Part shown: positions 1 through 11,208 of the stretch, piece after piece
Layout: the number at the start of each line of letters is the position of its first letter
Position numbering within the stretch: the stretch's first letter is position 1
DNA from: Leucocoprinus leucothites
Lineage: Eukaryota; Basidiomycota; Agaricomycetes; Agaricales; Agaricaceae
DNA length: 64,000 bases
NCBI GenBank assembly: GCA_013368445.1
Contig: JAACJO010000001.1
Coordinates: 2,108,001 to 2,172,000, forward strand
Reading direction: 5' to 3'
Notes under the pieces: model-generated
Told to the model about the DNA's origin: nothing
Database searches by the model: none
What the model saw: only the letters and a program-made list of their open reading frames with translations
Program-made: the position numbers and the translations under genes

Positions 1-48
1 GTATTTATCATGTGCCTCCTGTCAGCCCATTTAACACAATCCCTGTAG

Positions 49-974
49 AGCAGACATCGGGGTCCTGAGGAACCGCGAAAGAAGGCTTATATGTACAGAG
101 ATTATCACCACTCTGAGACGATCGAGGTAAGATGTACCTTCTGGTCGACAGTTTTAAACGCTTACCCAACTTGAATAGCCAAGGATGCATGAGCGGCGCC
201 CTTCATTCGAAGACCCTGACTCTGAACCGGAAGAGTACCGCTATATTGTTCCTTCTGGAGTGCATGTAGTTTTCAGGGACCACGATGGCAACGAAATTAC
301 CCGGTGAGTGGCCACATCTCGACAATGCAAGGTTGAGCTTATTATCGAGGAAATTCAAAGGATTGGCGAACCTGGTCCTGTGTCTGGAAGACGGTCAAGG
401 AGAGACATGACAGCTTTTACTGTCCAGGACGAACACGGAAATATCTTGTACAGGCACGGCCGAGCCGACGGTGGTCGTCATAAGGACGACAGATACCTTC
501 GGTAGGTTGGCGGATTAGATACGACAAAATTCAAGGCTTAATCTGTATTCATCGTAGCTCTGGGAATCCGCGACCTCCTCGTCAGGCAAAAGTGATTATG
601 ATTGATGAACACGGTAATCAGGTCCCCCTGTGAGTTGGCTGGCTCCATGCCCTGGCGTCTAACTGACACTGATCAGGAAATCGAATGAAAGTCATTCCAG
701 CCGATCCCACCATTCTCATGGGTCACATCAAACACACCGCTCGCACCACTCTCACCACTCGCATCATTCGCATCCCTCCCAACATTCGCATCCCTCCCAA
801 CATTCGCATCCCTCCCAACATTCGCATCCCTCCCAGCACTCGCATCACTCTCAACACTCTCAACAGTCATATCCCTCTCAACACTCACACCATTCTCAAC
901 AATCATGGCCCTCTCAACATTCACATCATTCCCAACGCTCGCATAGTTCTGGGCGGCGGCGAGGTTATCACTAG
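49..974 (+). CDS. His/Ser-rich repeat protein, 5' end outside window
   Basis: I do not recognise a family. This is the 3' part of a multi-exon gene; frame 1 stays open from an acceptor at 47-48. Model exons are 49-126, 179-303, 361-501, 558-629 and 677-974, joined by GT-AG introns of 47-57 nt in compatible phases. Three successive exons carry a similar short segment around D-[ED/H]-H/D-GN: FRDHDGNEIT, VQDEHGNILY and MIDEHGNQVP, which looks like repeated modules. The last exon encodes about 95 residues of almost pure His, Ser, Gln and Pro, including four identical-type HSHPSQ units from an 18-bp tandem repeat, then a basic RRRGYH end. A metal-binding or disordered role is possible but is only inference from composition. 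The upstream exons and true start lie left of the window. Confidence 0.55.
765..836 (+). repeat. 18-bp tandem repeat, four units
   Basis: Four head-to-tail copies of an 18-bp unit (cattcgcatccctcccaa; last copy ends in g) at 765-782, 783-800, 801-818 and 819-836. They encode HSHPSQ in the final exon of the His/Ser-rich gene. Degenerate relatives of the unit continue to about 940. Confidence 0.9.
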
Positions 975-1062
975 GAACCATTGTAACCGGTAGGACGCTT
1001 ACCGATATATTAGCGCCGATGTCATACAGTAAAACTTTGTTTACATTATTCTGAATGCCAGC

Positions 1063-2211
1063 TTATCTTCTTTTGTGACCTTCCTTTCTATTTGAGCGCT
1101 GAGAACCACCAGCTACAGAGGCGATTTCTTGCTTGCTCAGCTGTAGTACCCCTCCACGGAATTTTCCTACACCCATTTTAAGCCCTCTCGCTTTTGAGCG
1201 AGACACAGGATTGCCGGGAGCCTCGAACAATTTCTTCAGGGTGGGGTGATAATTCCCGAGATCTTTAGCCTTAGTAGAACAATTAGCGGTTTTCGCAGGC
1301 GAGGGGCAAGGACAAACACCTTTTCCAGGTCCTGTCTTTCCTGTTTCCGTTGCTTCTGGGCCAAACCCTCCCTCACACGCTTTCCTGCTTTATTTCTTTC
1401 AGATTCTCTGACTACCTTTTCTCCTTTCCCCAGCTTAGCTCCTTCAGCGAGCTCCATTACTCGACCAGCAAGTGCTTTACGTCGATGTGCGGGTGTCATA
1501 TTAAGTTCGGGATTCAGAGAACCAGATAAGAGTTGTGTATGCACCAATCTATGTAACAAGGCATCGTTTTCTGCGTTTGTTCTTTGATTAACGTCAGTAA
1601 GTGGATTACGGAGGGCCGTCAAAATTTGCCAACCGATCTTCTTCTTCCTCCTGTGGAGTTTTCTTCTTTGACTGCTGTGAAGAGAGTGTCCCATCACCTC
1701 GGAGTTTAGAGACCTTTGACGACTAGACAGACAGGTCAAAATCATCAAAAAGGGTAGTCAACACAAACGAACCATGAAAGCTTTCATCTCTGCCTTCGAA
1801 ATACCCTCATTTCTGAACTTGTTTTCCGAGAACACGATAGTTTTCCCGTCAGTGACAGTTGAACTTCCGGCTGTGAATCCGTCGTCGTCTTGTTCAAAAT
1901 CTATAGTATGTTAAGAAATTATAAGCTGAACCTATAGCAATACACGTACCAGAGTCACCAAGGTCGGAGCCTGTATTTGAGTTATTATTCTCCGATGAGA
2001 GCTCTTCTCTCCGCAGTTGTATTCCTCCCCATTCTTCTTCAGAGCTTGGTTCATCCTGGGCTAGCTTTGCACGTTTTAGTGCTGAAGGATTGGCCTTCCC
2101 GTTCTCAGCTCTCCGTTTGATGGACTGGATAGAGCTAGGAAAGTCGAATGATTGCAAGAATTGCTGTCCGTGTGTCTCAAGAAGACTTAAGAGCTCATTC
2201 TCGTCGGACAT
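1063..2211 (-). CDS. Faf1-like nucleolar ribosome biogenesis protein
   Basis: Probable nucleolar factor for 40S subunit synthesis. The ATG at 2211 opens MSDENELLSLLETHGQQFLQ, followed by an acidic/serine linker. After splicing, the conserved-looking C-terminal half reads LLSGSLNPELNMTPAHRRKA, then GRVMELAEGAKLGKGEK, NYHPTLKKLFE, and near the end MGVGKFRGGVLQLSKQEI with a basic KRR tail before TAA. Introns include 1270-1319 and 1582-1633; the second uses a GTTGGC donor. At least two more lie between about 1695 and 1945. Highly basic helices with Arg/Lys clusters fit an rRNA-associated protein. The Faf1 assignment rests on remembered resemblance of the C-terminal block, so the gene model is firmer than the name. 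Confidence 0.6.
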
Positions 2212-2391
2212 GGTAGGCTCCTAGAACCAGCTTCACTTATCGGGTGACTGAAGCGATGAAGGGAGAGAATATAGTAAATGATTGATTATGTCAGTACTTC
2301 CTTGAGTAAAATCATAGTCCCCGAACGTTTATTGATGTGTCTACGTCACACATTGTAGCTTTATCCCAAACACCCTCACTCTCAGTTCGCT

Positions 2392-3250
2392 ATGCCCCGC
2401 CAGCGGAAGGGTAAGGCCTCCTCGGACGACGTCCCCGTGGTGCAGCCTACCGAGCAATCTGGAATGCAGAAAGCAACTAAGCCATTGATTGAAATTTCAG
2501 AGGAAGAGCAGTGGAGACTCATCAATGAGTCGGGCGTTCTGAAGCACGTTTCGAGACCTGGCCAACAAGTATCGGACGCAATTGGCGGCGAGGGAGGCTT
2601 GGAAGATGTGTCATTCGGAGAAGAAGTGGCAGACATGATTCTGTACCTCATTCCCGTTTCGTTCTTACTGGTTATGATGGATATGTGCGTGCTAGCTGCT
2701 CAAGTAGAAGCCGTCTTACTCAGCGTTTCCTCTCTTAGGCTCATTCATTATCAGTACAGCAAAAGACCCACCTCCGGTGAAATGTTGGATAGGTTGACGT
2801 CCAGTGTTCCAAGTAAGCCTCGGCATTATTCACTACTATTGCCCTACAGACTGATTTTTGCTCGCGAGCTCAGTTCTGGCCATTTTTATTTTCTACAGTA
2901 AGTTTGCTTAACGTATTGTTTAGCGTCAGTTAACTGAGTAGTATATTAGCTCTGAGGTACAAGTCACACAGAGTGCTACAGATCCTTCTTTTTGCAGTCA
3001 GCATCATCTCGGGTTGTCGGCTGATATACCAAATTAATCACTCAAACTGGCTAACGAACATGAAGCAGGTCCGTCAATAAACCCCTCCTTGGTATATACA
3101 TCCTTTTGATCCAGTTTCAATAAATAGTGCCCGCCCCTGGCAACGATCTGGATATATACGGTCTTTATGCTCGATCTAGGCCCAGCAGTCCTCGCATTAC
3201 TAACAGTTGGTAGCTTTGTTTGGTGGAAAGAGCTTAAGATCGTACTTTGA
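2392..3250 (+). CDS. small multi-pass membrane protein, unknown function
   Basis: I do not recognise the family. The ATG at 2392 starts a polar N-terminus (MPRQRKGKASSDDVPVVQPT) with an EEEQWRLINESG segment, followed by three or four hydrophobic stretches: ILYLIPVSFLLVMMDM, VLQILLFAVSIISGCRLIYQ, and ATIWIYTVFMLDL running into LGPAVLALLTVGSFVWW. The end KELKIVL is short and cytosolic-like. Model exons are 2392-2684, 2739-2812, 2869-2897, about 2964-3066 and from about 3127 to the TGA at 3248-3250. Phase continuity across all four introns supports a single gene. The topology suggests an ER or Golgi membrane protein, which is inference. It starts only 180 bp from the divergent Faf1-like gene, so a shared promoter is likely. 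Confidence 0.7.
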
Positions 3251-3573
3251 CATTTCCTGGTACTGGGTGCTGTTGGTACAGGTTCATCTACGGACTTGAT
3301 TAGTACCTCAGCATAGGACTTATAATCTAGACGAATAGCATAGTTGTAACCTCAAAAAACAAGGTCCCATGTTTTGCCCCTCGCATGACACTATGCTCGC
3401 TGAGATGGTAGTTATAGGGCCATTCAGCTACTAGAGCCGTAGCAAGGGTGTGGTGGATTTATGTTTGCTCGATGATACGCCAACCTCTGAGTGTGTGCTT
3501 TATTCAGGGTGGCACCTTGTACGAGCAGGAGGAAGGAAAGAACAACGGTGGGTCTCTTCGGCAATAGGAGAGG
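3251..3573. other. intergenic, no gene seen
   Basis: This is the 3' flank between the convergent ends of the membrane protein gene and the ankyrin gene. No convincing ORF, RNA gene or repeat was found. Confidence 0.6.
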
Positions 3574-5336
3574 TCACTCATTTGCATTATCAAGTTGACT
3601 AGCTAATAGCTCAACTTTCGCCTATCAAAGAGGTTAGCAAAGCCGTACAGACGAGGAAGAGACAACAAACCCTGAAAGTAATCGAGCGTCCTTCAATAAC
3701 AGCAGATAGCACTCTGAGTTGCCACTTGAGCCTCTTGTTTGTCAATCGTCTAATTTCGTTCTTATGCGTTTCAAGACGATCCTGAAAGGCGCCATACACT
3801 CGTAGATCTCTCGCGAAATAATATGACTGAGCCTTTGTGAGTATATTAAGATCGAGGTACGAACTAGCAACGTACCGGAATCTGCTCTCCGTCGATATAT
3901 GTCAGTACAAGTGACCAAGCGCCCATCATTAATAGATCACTGAAGGGTATTGTCTGGTCTGAATTTATGAAGATAGGGGTGTTATGAATTATACCTACAC
4001 CGTAGCATTTGAGATACTAGCAGGGGTGTTAGCAGAATACGTCAGGGATGATATATGTTTAGGGATGAGCGTTGGACGCACTAATCTTCGAGAGAAGCAA
4101 TGAGGTCGGCCTTTCCTAACCTTTTAGTAGCAAAAGATCGCACAACAGACCCCGCTAGAGCCACAGGTTGACCTTCCGCTCCTGCATTCAAAGCGAGGGA
4201 AATGGTGTTGACCTGAGCCCATACCCACTTGTCGCCCTCGCTCATTATCAAAGTCTGCATAAATGAAGAAATCAGGTCGCTCTGATGCTTTGCTAGACCT
4301 TCATCTATCGCAAGTTTCAGGTTGACTCCTAGTGTATCTTCAGCTGGATTTACATCAATGAGAATAATCTGATGCACTCAAAGCTTTCAGCAGCGTGATA
4401 GTTGAAGCCTTCCCGATATCTTCATCCTCGAGCTGGTTTATCCATCGTGAGAACGCCCCTAGCAGAATGATGGCCACATCCTTGTGACCCAGTCGTATGG
4501 CATGTATCAACGGTGTCGTGTTACCCGAATTTCGAAGTAACAGCTTTGCAACGAGTGAGATCATTAATACAACTCGATTATGAGTTTGACGCACTTACAT
4601 GGAAGGCCCTGTCCCGGAGGTTCATGAGGAAATCAATGTTGTGTTGCTCAACTGCTCTTAAGACTTCAAACGGCTATCCCTTCCATGTTCAAAACTTTCA
4701 CTGATCTACGTAGGATGGAAGGCTCACCTCAGGTAATTTATTCATGGCATCCACTGGGCTGAAGGTCATCTTGGGTGATGTTGGTTTGAGCAGATTGCTA
4801 AAAGCCGATTTCACTGACGCGGCAGAGACAATCGAGCCGATACTAAGCCTGCGGTCTCGACTAGGACTTTCAACCGGACTTGTAGGTTCAACTAGCTCTT
4901 CCAGTTGACTGGAAGAGGAGGAGGAGGAAGATGGTGTAGGACTATGTCGTAGACTCTTCAGATAAGCCTTGGGTGCAAGATCGAGGGCTTCACGCTGCAA
5001 TATGCCTTGCAGAGGCGACCTCAAACAATTTAGAAGCCATGCATTAAACAAGTGCACTCACTCATAGTCGGCAGTCGCTCCGGTAGGCATAGGTCTGACG
5101 ATACTCGGTTTTTGGGTGAAGGTGAAGAACCTGGAAGCGTCTCCGAGTCCAGTGACTGACCAAGAGCCAGTACGAGCGGGGCAATATTCATCGTTATAGG
5201 GGCAAAAGATAGAGGTTGAAAGGTTCTTGAAGGCTGAATGCTCAAGAATTTATGAACAGTGAAGGCAGTGGAGTGGATCACATTACGACAAGATGGCTGT
5301 GAACCAATACCTAGGTGTCAGACTGAAAGAGGACAT
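3574..5336 (-). CDS. ankyrin-repeat domain protein with microexon
   Basis: The function is unknown. The N-terminal part (GDASRFFTFTQKPSIVRPMP...) leads to a serine-rich linker (PTPSSSSSSSSQLEELVE, RRLSIGSIVSAAS). Next comes VLRAVEQHNIDFLMNLRDRA and an ankyrin-type unit, GNTTPLIHAIRLGHKDVAII, then about 190 residues of helical C-terminal domain (KLAIDEGLAKHQSDLISSF, MMGAWSLVLTYIDGEQIP, RRLTNKRLKWQLRVL). Introns of about 50-65 nt were placed by phase. The segment YISNATV is encoded mainly by an 18-nt exon at 3999-4016; without it the C-terminal domain does not read through. The stop is TGA at 3574-3576. The start is the least certain part: an ATG at 5336 followed by a roughly 90-nt intron with a weak GTCTGA donor gives an in-frame product, but another upstream exon is possible. 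Confidence 0.7.
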
Positions 5337-5577
5337 GCGCGGGTTTACGGGCCGGGCCGAATTGCTGGTGGCATGGCATGCAAGACAGACTAACGATGCC
5401 AGTTTGCTTGTGATCATCCTCTGATCACTGACACAATAGGTTAGACTTTGGATTTCATACTATTACACGACGGGTTGCTCATACCACTACGTGGCACCAT
5501 ATTACTATTCCAGAAGTTCACTGCAGGTATTGCCACCCCATAGACACATCCTCTTTCACGCTATTTCCCATGTTGAG

Positions 5578-8500
5578 ATGATCTCAAACCAAAACACCCA
5601 TTCTACTTGCTCCAACGCAGGCTCTAAACGTCAAAGAACATATGATCCCAGCGATTCCCCGGATATAGAGCCCCCCACGAAAGTTTCCAAAACGAGCTCT
5701 GGCCCACGACGATATCATATAGGGGATGGTCAGGAAACGCAGAATCACGAAGTTGAGCCAGTTTTAGAACTAGAAGAGCAATTGAAGGGGACATTGAGAA
5801 CGAAGAATGGTACGTTAATTGCCTGTCTCAACAGCACACTCCGTGACGTCCTATGGTTTCAGCAATTGCATGTTGTCCGCCTTCAGGTAAGTACACCTTA
5901 ACTGCCACAGACATTTATGTTTATAAATAAATTTAGCTGTGGCCCGTATTTTTACAAATATTCTTTCATGGATTGTCCATGAAGCTCAAACGGACTTTTC
6001 GGGTTCCGTGACTGTTATTGTCGTCGCGTCAGTGATTTAAACATCTTATTCTCGAGTTAACTCAAGATCATGCAGCGATGTTTCTACGATGCAACAGCTA
6101 CGAGAGGACGTTTATCGTAACTTTCCCGCTTTAAGTACCTATGCAGCTACAGGGAATGAGAATGATATGACCAGCTTCAATATGCCTGAAAAGGGAGCAA
6201 TTTTTATGTCTGTGCAGGTACAATTATATACTATACTAGCGGATTTGGACGCTAATCAATTCTAGGCACTAGCGCAGTTACTTCCGCGCAACGTACTCCC
6301 ACTCATGCAGATATCTGCAATCCTCTTCTATTGTTCTATGCTCTTCGGAACCAGGTCCCAGCCCGACGCCATAATCGAGAGAGTCATGTTGGATTCTGCC
6401 CTACGTTCGGCACCTATGGCGCGGCCTCGTATCCTGGTCCTATCAACAACGCTTCAACCAATTTCTCCTGGTTCGGCTGTCCATCAATTTGCAAAAAGCC
6501 TTAATGCGAGTTTGCTAGGATTCAGTGGTTCTGAAGTCACATCTGGCAGTCAGAGCCTCTCAATGGAACTCGTAGTAACATACCTCAGACAAGAGGTGCT
6601 GCAGGAAACCCTCTTATGCAAAAAATTACGGGACTGCGACCCGGAAGGTCGTTACCTTGGGCGTCATTTTCGCAGAGCGAAGTTGGCTCTAGGCGAATTA
6701 GGACCTTGCGCTGCAGATCTTGTATGGCGCGAGGCCTGTGCAGCTCTCAGCGAAGATCAAGGACTTCGAGCACCTCTGTCCCGAGCCCAAGAGCTTGTCA
6801 AACACTGGCCTTTCAAATTGCCGAACCTCGACCTGTCGTCTCGCAACATGAACGTTACTCATAAGTTCATGCGATTCGCCCAAATATTAGAATCGTTTCG
6901 ATCCTTTGGCGACAGTTTTCGCGGCATTGTCTTTGGTACAGCCTCACCTATAAATGTCGTATGAGTAGGTACTGATGTCCTTTAGTGGAAAAAAGAGCCA
7001 TTGCTCAGCTTTTGGTTGCATTGATTCATGGCTTGATGCCGCATTTACAATTTCTTCGTCCTGTCGCGCTTTTGAACCATAACCGTTCTTCAGACTACAC
7101 GCTACCGGTATGCTTTGAATATTATTTGGTCTTCTCACGAGCTGATTAATATATTACAGGAAAATAGCTTCTATCGACAATACGCCTCTGGCCAGTTTAA
7201 TCTGTTGGTTACGACCAAGTCGTACGAGGATGTGGCACTTCCTCAAGCATCCGTCGTCATTCTGTGAGGCTGTTTATGTTATTACTATTTGACATTTACT
7301 GATTCTCCCAAAAAAAAAAAAACAAATAACAGTTTTGATGTCTTTGAAAGTCAATTATTTCACGCCTATGCTCGCAGTTGCATTAAAGATAAAGGAGGGC
7401 ATTTGATTCATATGATCGAGGAGGGCAACAACGCACATCGCCACGCACTTGCAAAGGCTTCGTTCGACAGCGATATGCTCCGCTGGTGTAACAACGTTAG
7501 GCATGACTCCCTCTGCATAATCCCACCCAAGCCTCTATACGAAAGCAACGATGCATATATCTCGGACAGCGAGGATGATCAGGACGTCGACTTCATCCAA
7601 GATCCTGTCTCTGGTCACCGGCTCGAGAAACATCAAGCAACTAGAGCTTTATTTTGCTACGTAGATCGCTTAGCTCGGTCAAGTCGTATCTCCAGAAACG
7701 AAGATTTCTTGAAATATGTTGTATTTGAAAGTTCGGGTGACCCAGAGTGGCATTGTGTAGTGAGATTACCTGGAACGCCCATCGACAGACTATCTGGTCC
7801 TCGCTGCCATTCGCGCGCTCTGGCTCGGCGTGAGGCATGCTACTCAGCTTGTCGTCAATTACAGCACCTAGGAGAGCTCACTTCTCCCTTTTTCCCTCGA
7901 CCTCACCCATTAAATCAGCCTTCATCCCAAGACGGTGGAGCAGAGGTCCTGATCAATCCAAATCACGAACGACCTCATATACCACTTTCCCCAGATTTCT
8001 GGAGGATATCCGTTTCTCGCCCGCCTTTACCTGACTTCTTATATCCTTGGATCGTCTCGACAGCCGCTGTCGGGTCTGGTCTTGATGAGCGCGCGCCAAT
8101 ATGTATCTTGACCCGGATACCTCTGCCTGATCTCCCGAACTTTCAACTTTTCCACCTCAACAAACCCCTGCAACTTCGTTTCCACAGAGCGCCCCCCGTG
8201 AAACTTGAGTCAAACCAATTTGAACAGACTCACAGGTTTACGGTCAAATTTTGCCGCATCGTGATGAACAAACCATTTGAATCATCCTCATGGCGAGACA
8301 TGGGTTACCTTTTCCTACCTATGAAGAGAACCTGGAAACCGCCACCAGGACCAGACCAACAATCGTCGCCTTTACCTTTTATCAGTGGTGTTGACTGGGA
8401 CACGGTCACCCTTGTATCGGAGACTTGGGCTGTCCCACTGGTAAACCTGGTTCATCTAGAGCATGACCTGGAGGATGCTGTAGTCCAGGATCGAGCGGTG

Positions 8501-10593
8501 GAATTCACTCACCGATGTGAAATCAGTCGCGTCAGGAGTGACATGACGCCGCTCAGTGAGGTGGATGACAAACCTGCAGGCTACTCACTTTTAAAGTATG
8601 CTGCGTTCTCGGCGGACGGACGGTTTGAAAACGGAGGGAAGACATTACTTGAACAATGCCACAGTCGGAGGAAAACCTTCAGCGGCCTGCTGGAACCGAA
8701 TCAACCGATTTTGGAGGTGACACGAATGGCAGGCGCGACTAACTGTCTTAATCCTCGGATTCCTTCCAGTGCCGATATCCCAGATAAAGCGGTTCAGCGT
8801 AAGTCATGAATTCTTGTCGTGGAGTCAAAGCGCTCGCTCACGTTCATGTCTAGTATTGATTCCCGAGTATAGCCGTAAACTGACCGTTCCAGCAAGGTCT
8901 GTCCTCCTCATACCTCAGGCAGAATGCTCATAACTTCATATTAATAGCACCCTGCGGATGGGTTACCTCTTGCCTTCTGTCACGCGAAGAATTGATGAAC
9001 TTCTTCTGGTGAAGCAGCTAAACGCCAAAATCCTAGGCCGCTGTGTTAGAGATGACTTACTCGTCATCGCTACTGCATCGCCCTTGGCGGGAAATGAGTA
9101 TGACTACGAGAGGCTCGAGCTACTCGGTGCGCATATTCACTGCAGCACCTTACCACGTGTCTTGATTACTTGATAGGGGACGCCTTCCTCAAGTATCTCT
9201 CCAGCATTTATGTCTATGCTCAGAGTCCCCAAGGCTCCGAAGGTGAATTACACACTGCCCGACAAAAATACATTAGCAATCAGCAGCTCTGCGACATCAC
9301 AAGCCACCTCGGACTTCCGGGCTATATTCAAGTGAAGCCGTTTAACCTGAAATCCTGGCTGCCTCATGGAATGCGACTCGGTGACCCTCAGAAGGAGTCA
9401 ACTTCGGTCAAACCGACTCAACCATCAAGTAACACGCTGTATGAGCAGAGCAGCAAACCGAGCAAGCCATTGATGGATCCAGACACAGCAAACCGCTCCA
9501 CAAATCGAAAGAAGCGTCCAAAGAACTCACCGTTATTGTCGCCAATTGCGAACAAAGTAGCACTTACGTTCATTTCCCTGATCAAGACCCTGATCAGTTT
9601 CCTCAGACCGTGGCCGATGTCGCGGAAGCCATCATAGGCGCAGCGTGCATCTCGGGCGGACGCGATGCAGGTCTCAAGGCTGCGAAGGCACTGATGATAC
9701 CATTCACTGGAATAGAAGAGTGGTGCGATCTCGATCGAGACGATTGCATTCCCCAACCCAGCACTGGCCGTCATCTTGAAACCTCAGCGGTTAATGCAAT
9801 TGAAGGCATTATAGGGCATGCACTGCAAAAAAAGCATCTCCTTACATTGGCGCTCGTAAGTCTTCACAAACTCGTGATCTAGAATCAGAATGAATCTGGT
9901 AATCAGATCCACTCTACCTTCAACACCGCGGAGATGAAAAACCACCAGCGCCTCGAATTTATTGGTGATGCGATCCTCGATTTCTGTAAGCGTTCTTGCA
10001 TCCTTCAACTGCAGTTCAACGGGAGCCTCACGACATGCACAGTGGTTGTGCGCCATCTATTTGACAGAAACCCCCACGCATCGCCAGGCGATCTCAGTGT
10101 ATTAAAGGTGCGTGTGCTATACTTGTTTATGAGCTTTGCGAATCAAATTCTCATCACATCCAAAAGAGCATGATGGTCTCAAACTCAACCCTTGCCGCCA
10201 TTTGCGTATGGTCTAGGTTGCATAAATTCATCCATGGAACCCAACAACTTGGACAGATCATCCATAAGTATGAGAGAGCCCTACTTGATCAGCAGACCGC
10301 GATGCTGTCCATGGCCCACGGAGAAAGTAAATCAATGACTCAGTATTGGAAGGATCTTGAAGCACCCAAAGTGCGTGTAGCCACGAGACCTTGAGTAGGC
10401 GACCATTCCTAACCCAAAAAACACATTGGCCTTCCGGCAGGCACTTTCAGATGTTGTTGAATCCATAATCGGTGCCGCCCTGGTTTCGGATGGCTTTTCT
10501 CAGGCGGGTGTTGATGCTATATTCGGCACTCTGCTCCTGCCATTCTACGAGAAATATCTTCCCTTGCGGACAGCACAAGGTGCCTCCGAATAG
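5578..10593 (+). CDS. Dicer-like ribonuclease III with degenerate helicase
   Basis: Dicers cut double-stranded RNA to small RNAs for RNA silencing. From the ATG at 5578 come a basic N-terminus (KRQR), a helicase-like region to about 7700, a Dicer-dimerisation-type segment near 7600-7900, a platform/PAZ-like region to 8900, RNase IIIa (ERLELLGDAFLKY, later DVAEAIIGAA) and RNase IIIb (QRLEFIGDAILDF, later DVVESIIGAA). Both RNase III domains keep the acidic residues expected for catalysis. The helicase order is recognisable but its motifs are not: the Walker A position reads AIACCPPSAVARI, the DECH position reads ILFYCSMLF, TAS is STT, and motifs V and VI read TTKSYEDVALPQAS and HAYARSCIKDKGG. 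Early introns are 5810-5862, 5887-5936, 6028-6066 and 6218-6265; about twelve follow. The protein stops 15 residues after the RNase IIIb helix, with no C-terminal dsRNA-binding domain. Identity is sure; N-terminal exon borders are modelled. Confidence 0.92.
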
Positions 10594-10853
10594 AGGGGCT
10601 GGCCCGGAATATATATCATAGATGACCGGTCAACAGAGAACAGCTTAGTTGCCCTCTAGCACATTTGAGTACCAACTCGTGAGCAATCATCTTGTTTGAA
10701 TGAAACAAGTTCTCCTGGTGTCGGTGATTTGCATGCGTGAAAGCAGAGAAAGCACGGAGGGAGAGTAAGAATGTCTTAAAGAGTGCGATAAAAAGCAGGC
10801 AATTGCAATCTAGTATAATGAACTTCAATAGAGACTTTCCTACAAAGACCAGC

Positions 10854-11208
10854 TTAAGAGGCACCAGCAGACTTCCTCCTGAAGACGGAATTGTCAATGA
10901 CTGAGTGAAGGATCCAAACAGAGCATACATACAACTGCCACCAGACTGCAGCGAAAGGGATGGAGAACCCAGTTAAGAGGTATGTGGCGACTTTGAGCCC
11001 GAAAACACCCTTGTTCTGGCTAGTTGGGAAGTCGAACGGAAAGTGCTGGAAAACGCGGACATCAAGACAGGTGACGCAGCAAAAAAACAAAAAAAAAACA
11101 CACGTGGTAATGACCATGGGCATCCCGAACGGGAGCAGTTGTGTGCAAGGATCGTGCACGAGCGGCGAATTGACGAGCTGAAGTACGAGAAAGCACGGTC
11201 AACGACAT
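10854..11208 (-). CDS. cytochrome c oxidase subunit VIIc (yeast Cox8)
   Basis: A single-span subunit of respiratory complex IV in the mitochondrial inner membrane. Three exons give an 80-residue protein. MSLTVLSRTSARQFAARARS is an Arg/Ser-rich, acid-free presequence. The mature part contains HFPFDFPTSQNKGVFGLK and one hydrophobic span, VATYLLTGFSIPFAAVWWQL, ending RKSAGAS. The spliced length and the FPFDxPTSQxKG...GFxxPFxAxxWQ pattern fit the COX7C family. The first intron is T-rich on the coding strand (long T runs near 11084-11100). The second intron begins inside the Leu codon after WWQ; reading through it would add a false 27-residue tail. The stop is TAA at 10854-10856, convergent with the Dicer gene 260 bp away. 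Confidence 0.88.

Noticed and set aside
765..836. CRISPR-like array
   Set aside because: Units are contiguous without spacers and encode protein repeats; the genome is eukaryotic.
673..981. 102-codon minus-strand ORF with NVGRDA repeats
   Set aside because: Mirror image of the 18-bp tandem repeat in the His/Ser-rich gene; it has no independent start or splice support.
1246..1587. 113-codon plus-strand ORF
   Set aside because: Antisense shadow of the Faf1-like gene.
7308..7321. A-rich run as a possible frameshift or retroposon tail in the Dicer gene
   Set aside because: It lies inside a normal intron (donor gtgagg, acceptor aacag), with no target duplication or inserted coding sequence.
10920..11181. 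Plus-strand ORF over the COX VIIc gene
   Set aside because: Antisense; the three-exon minus-strand reading gives a complete family match.
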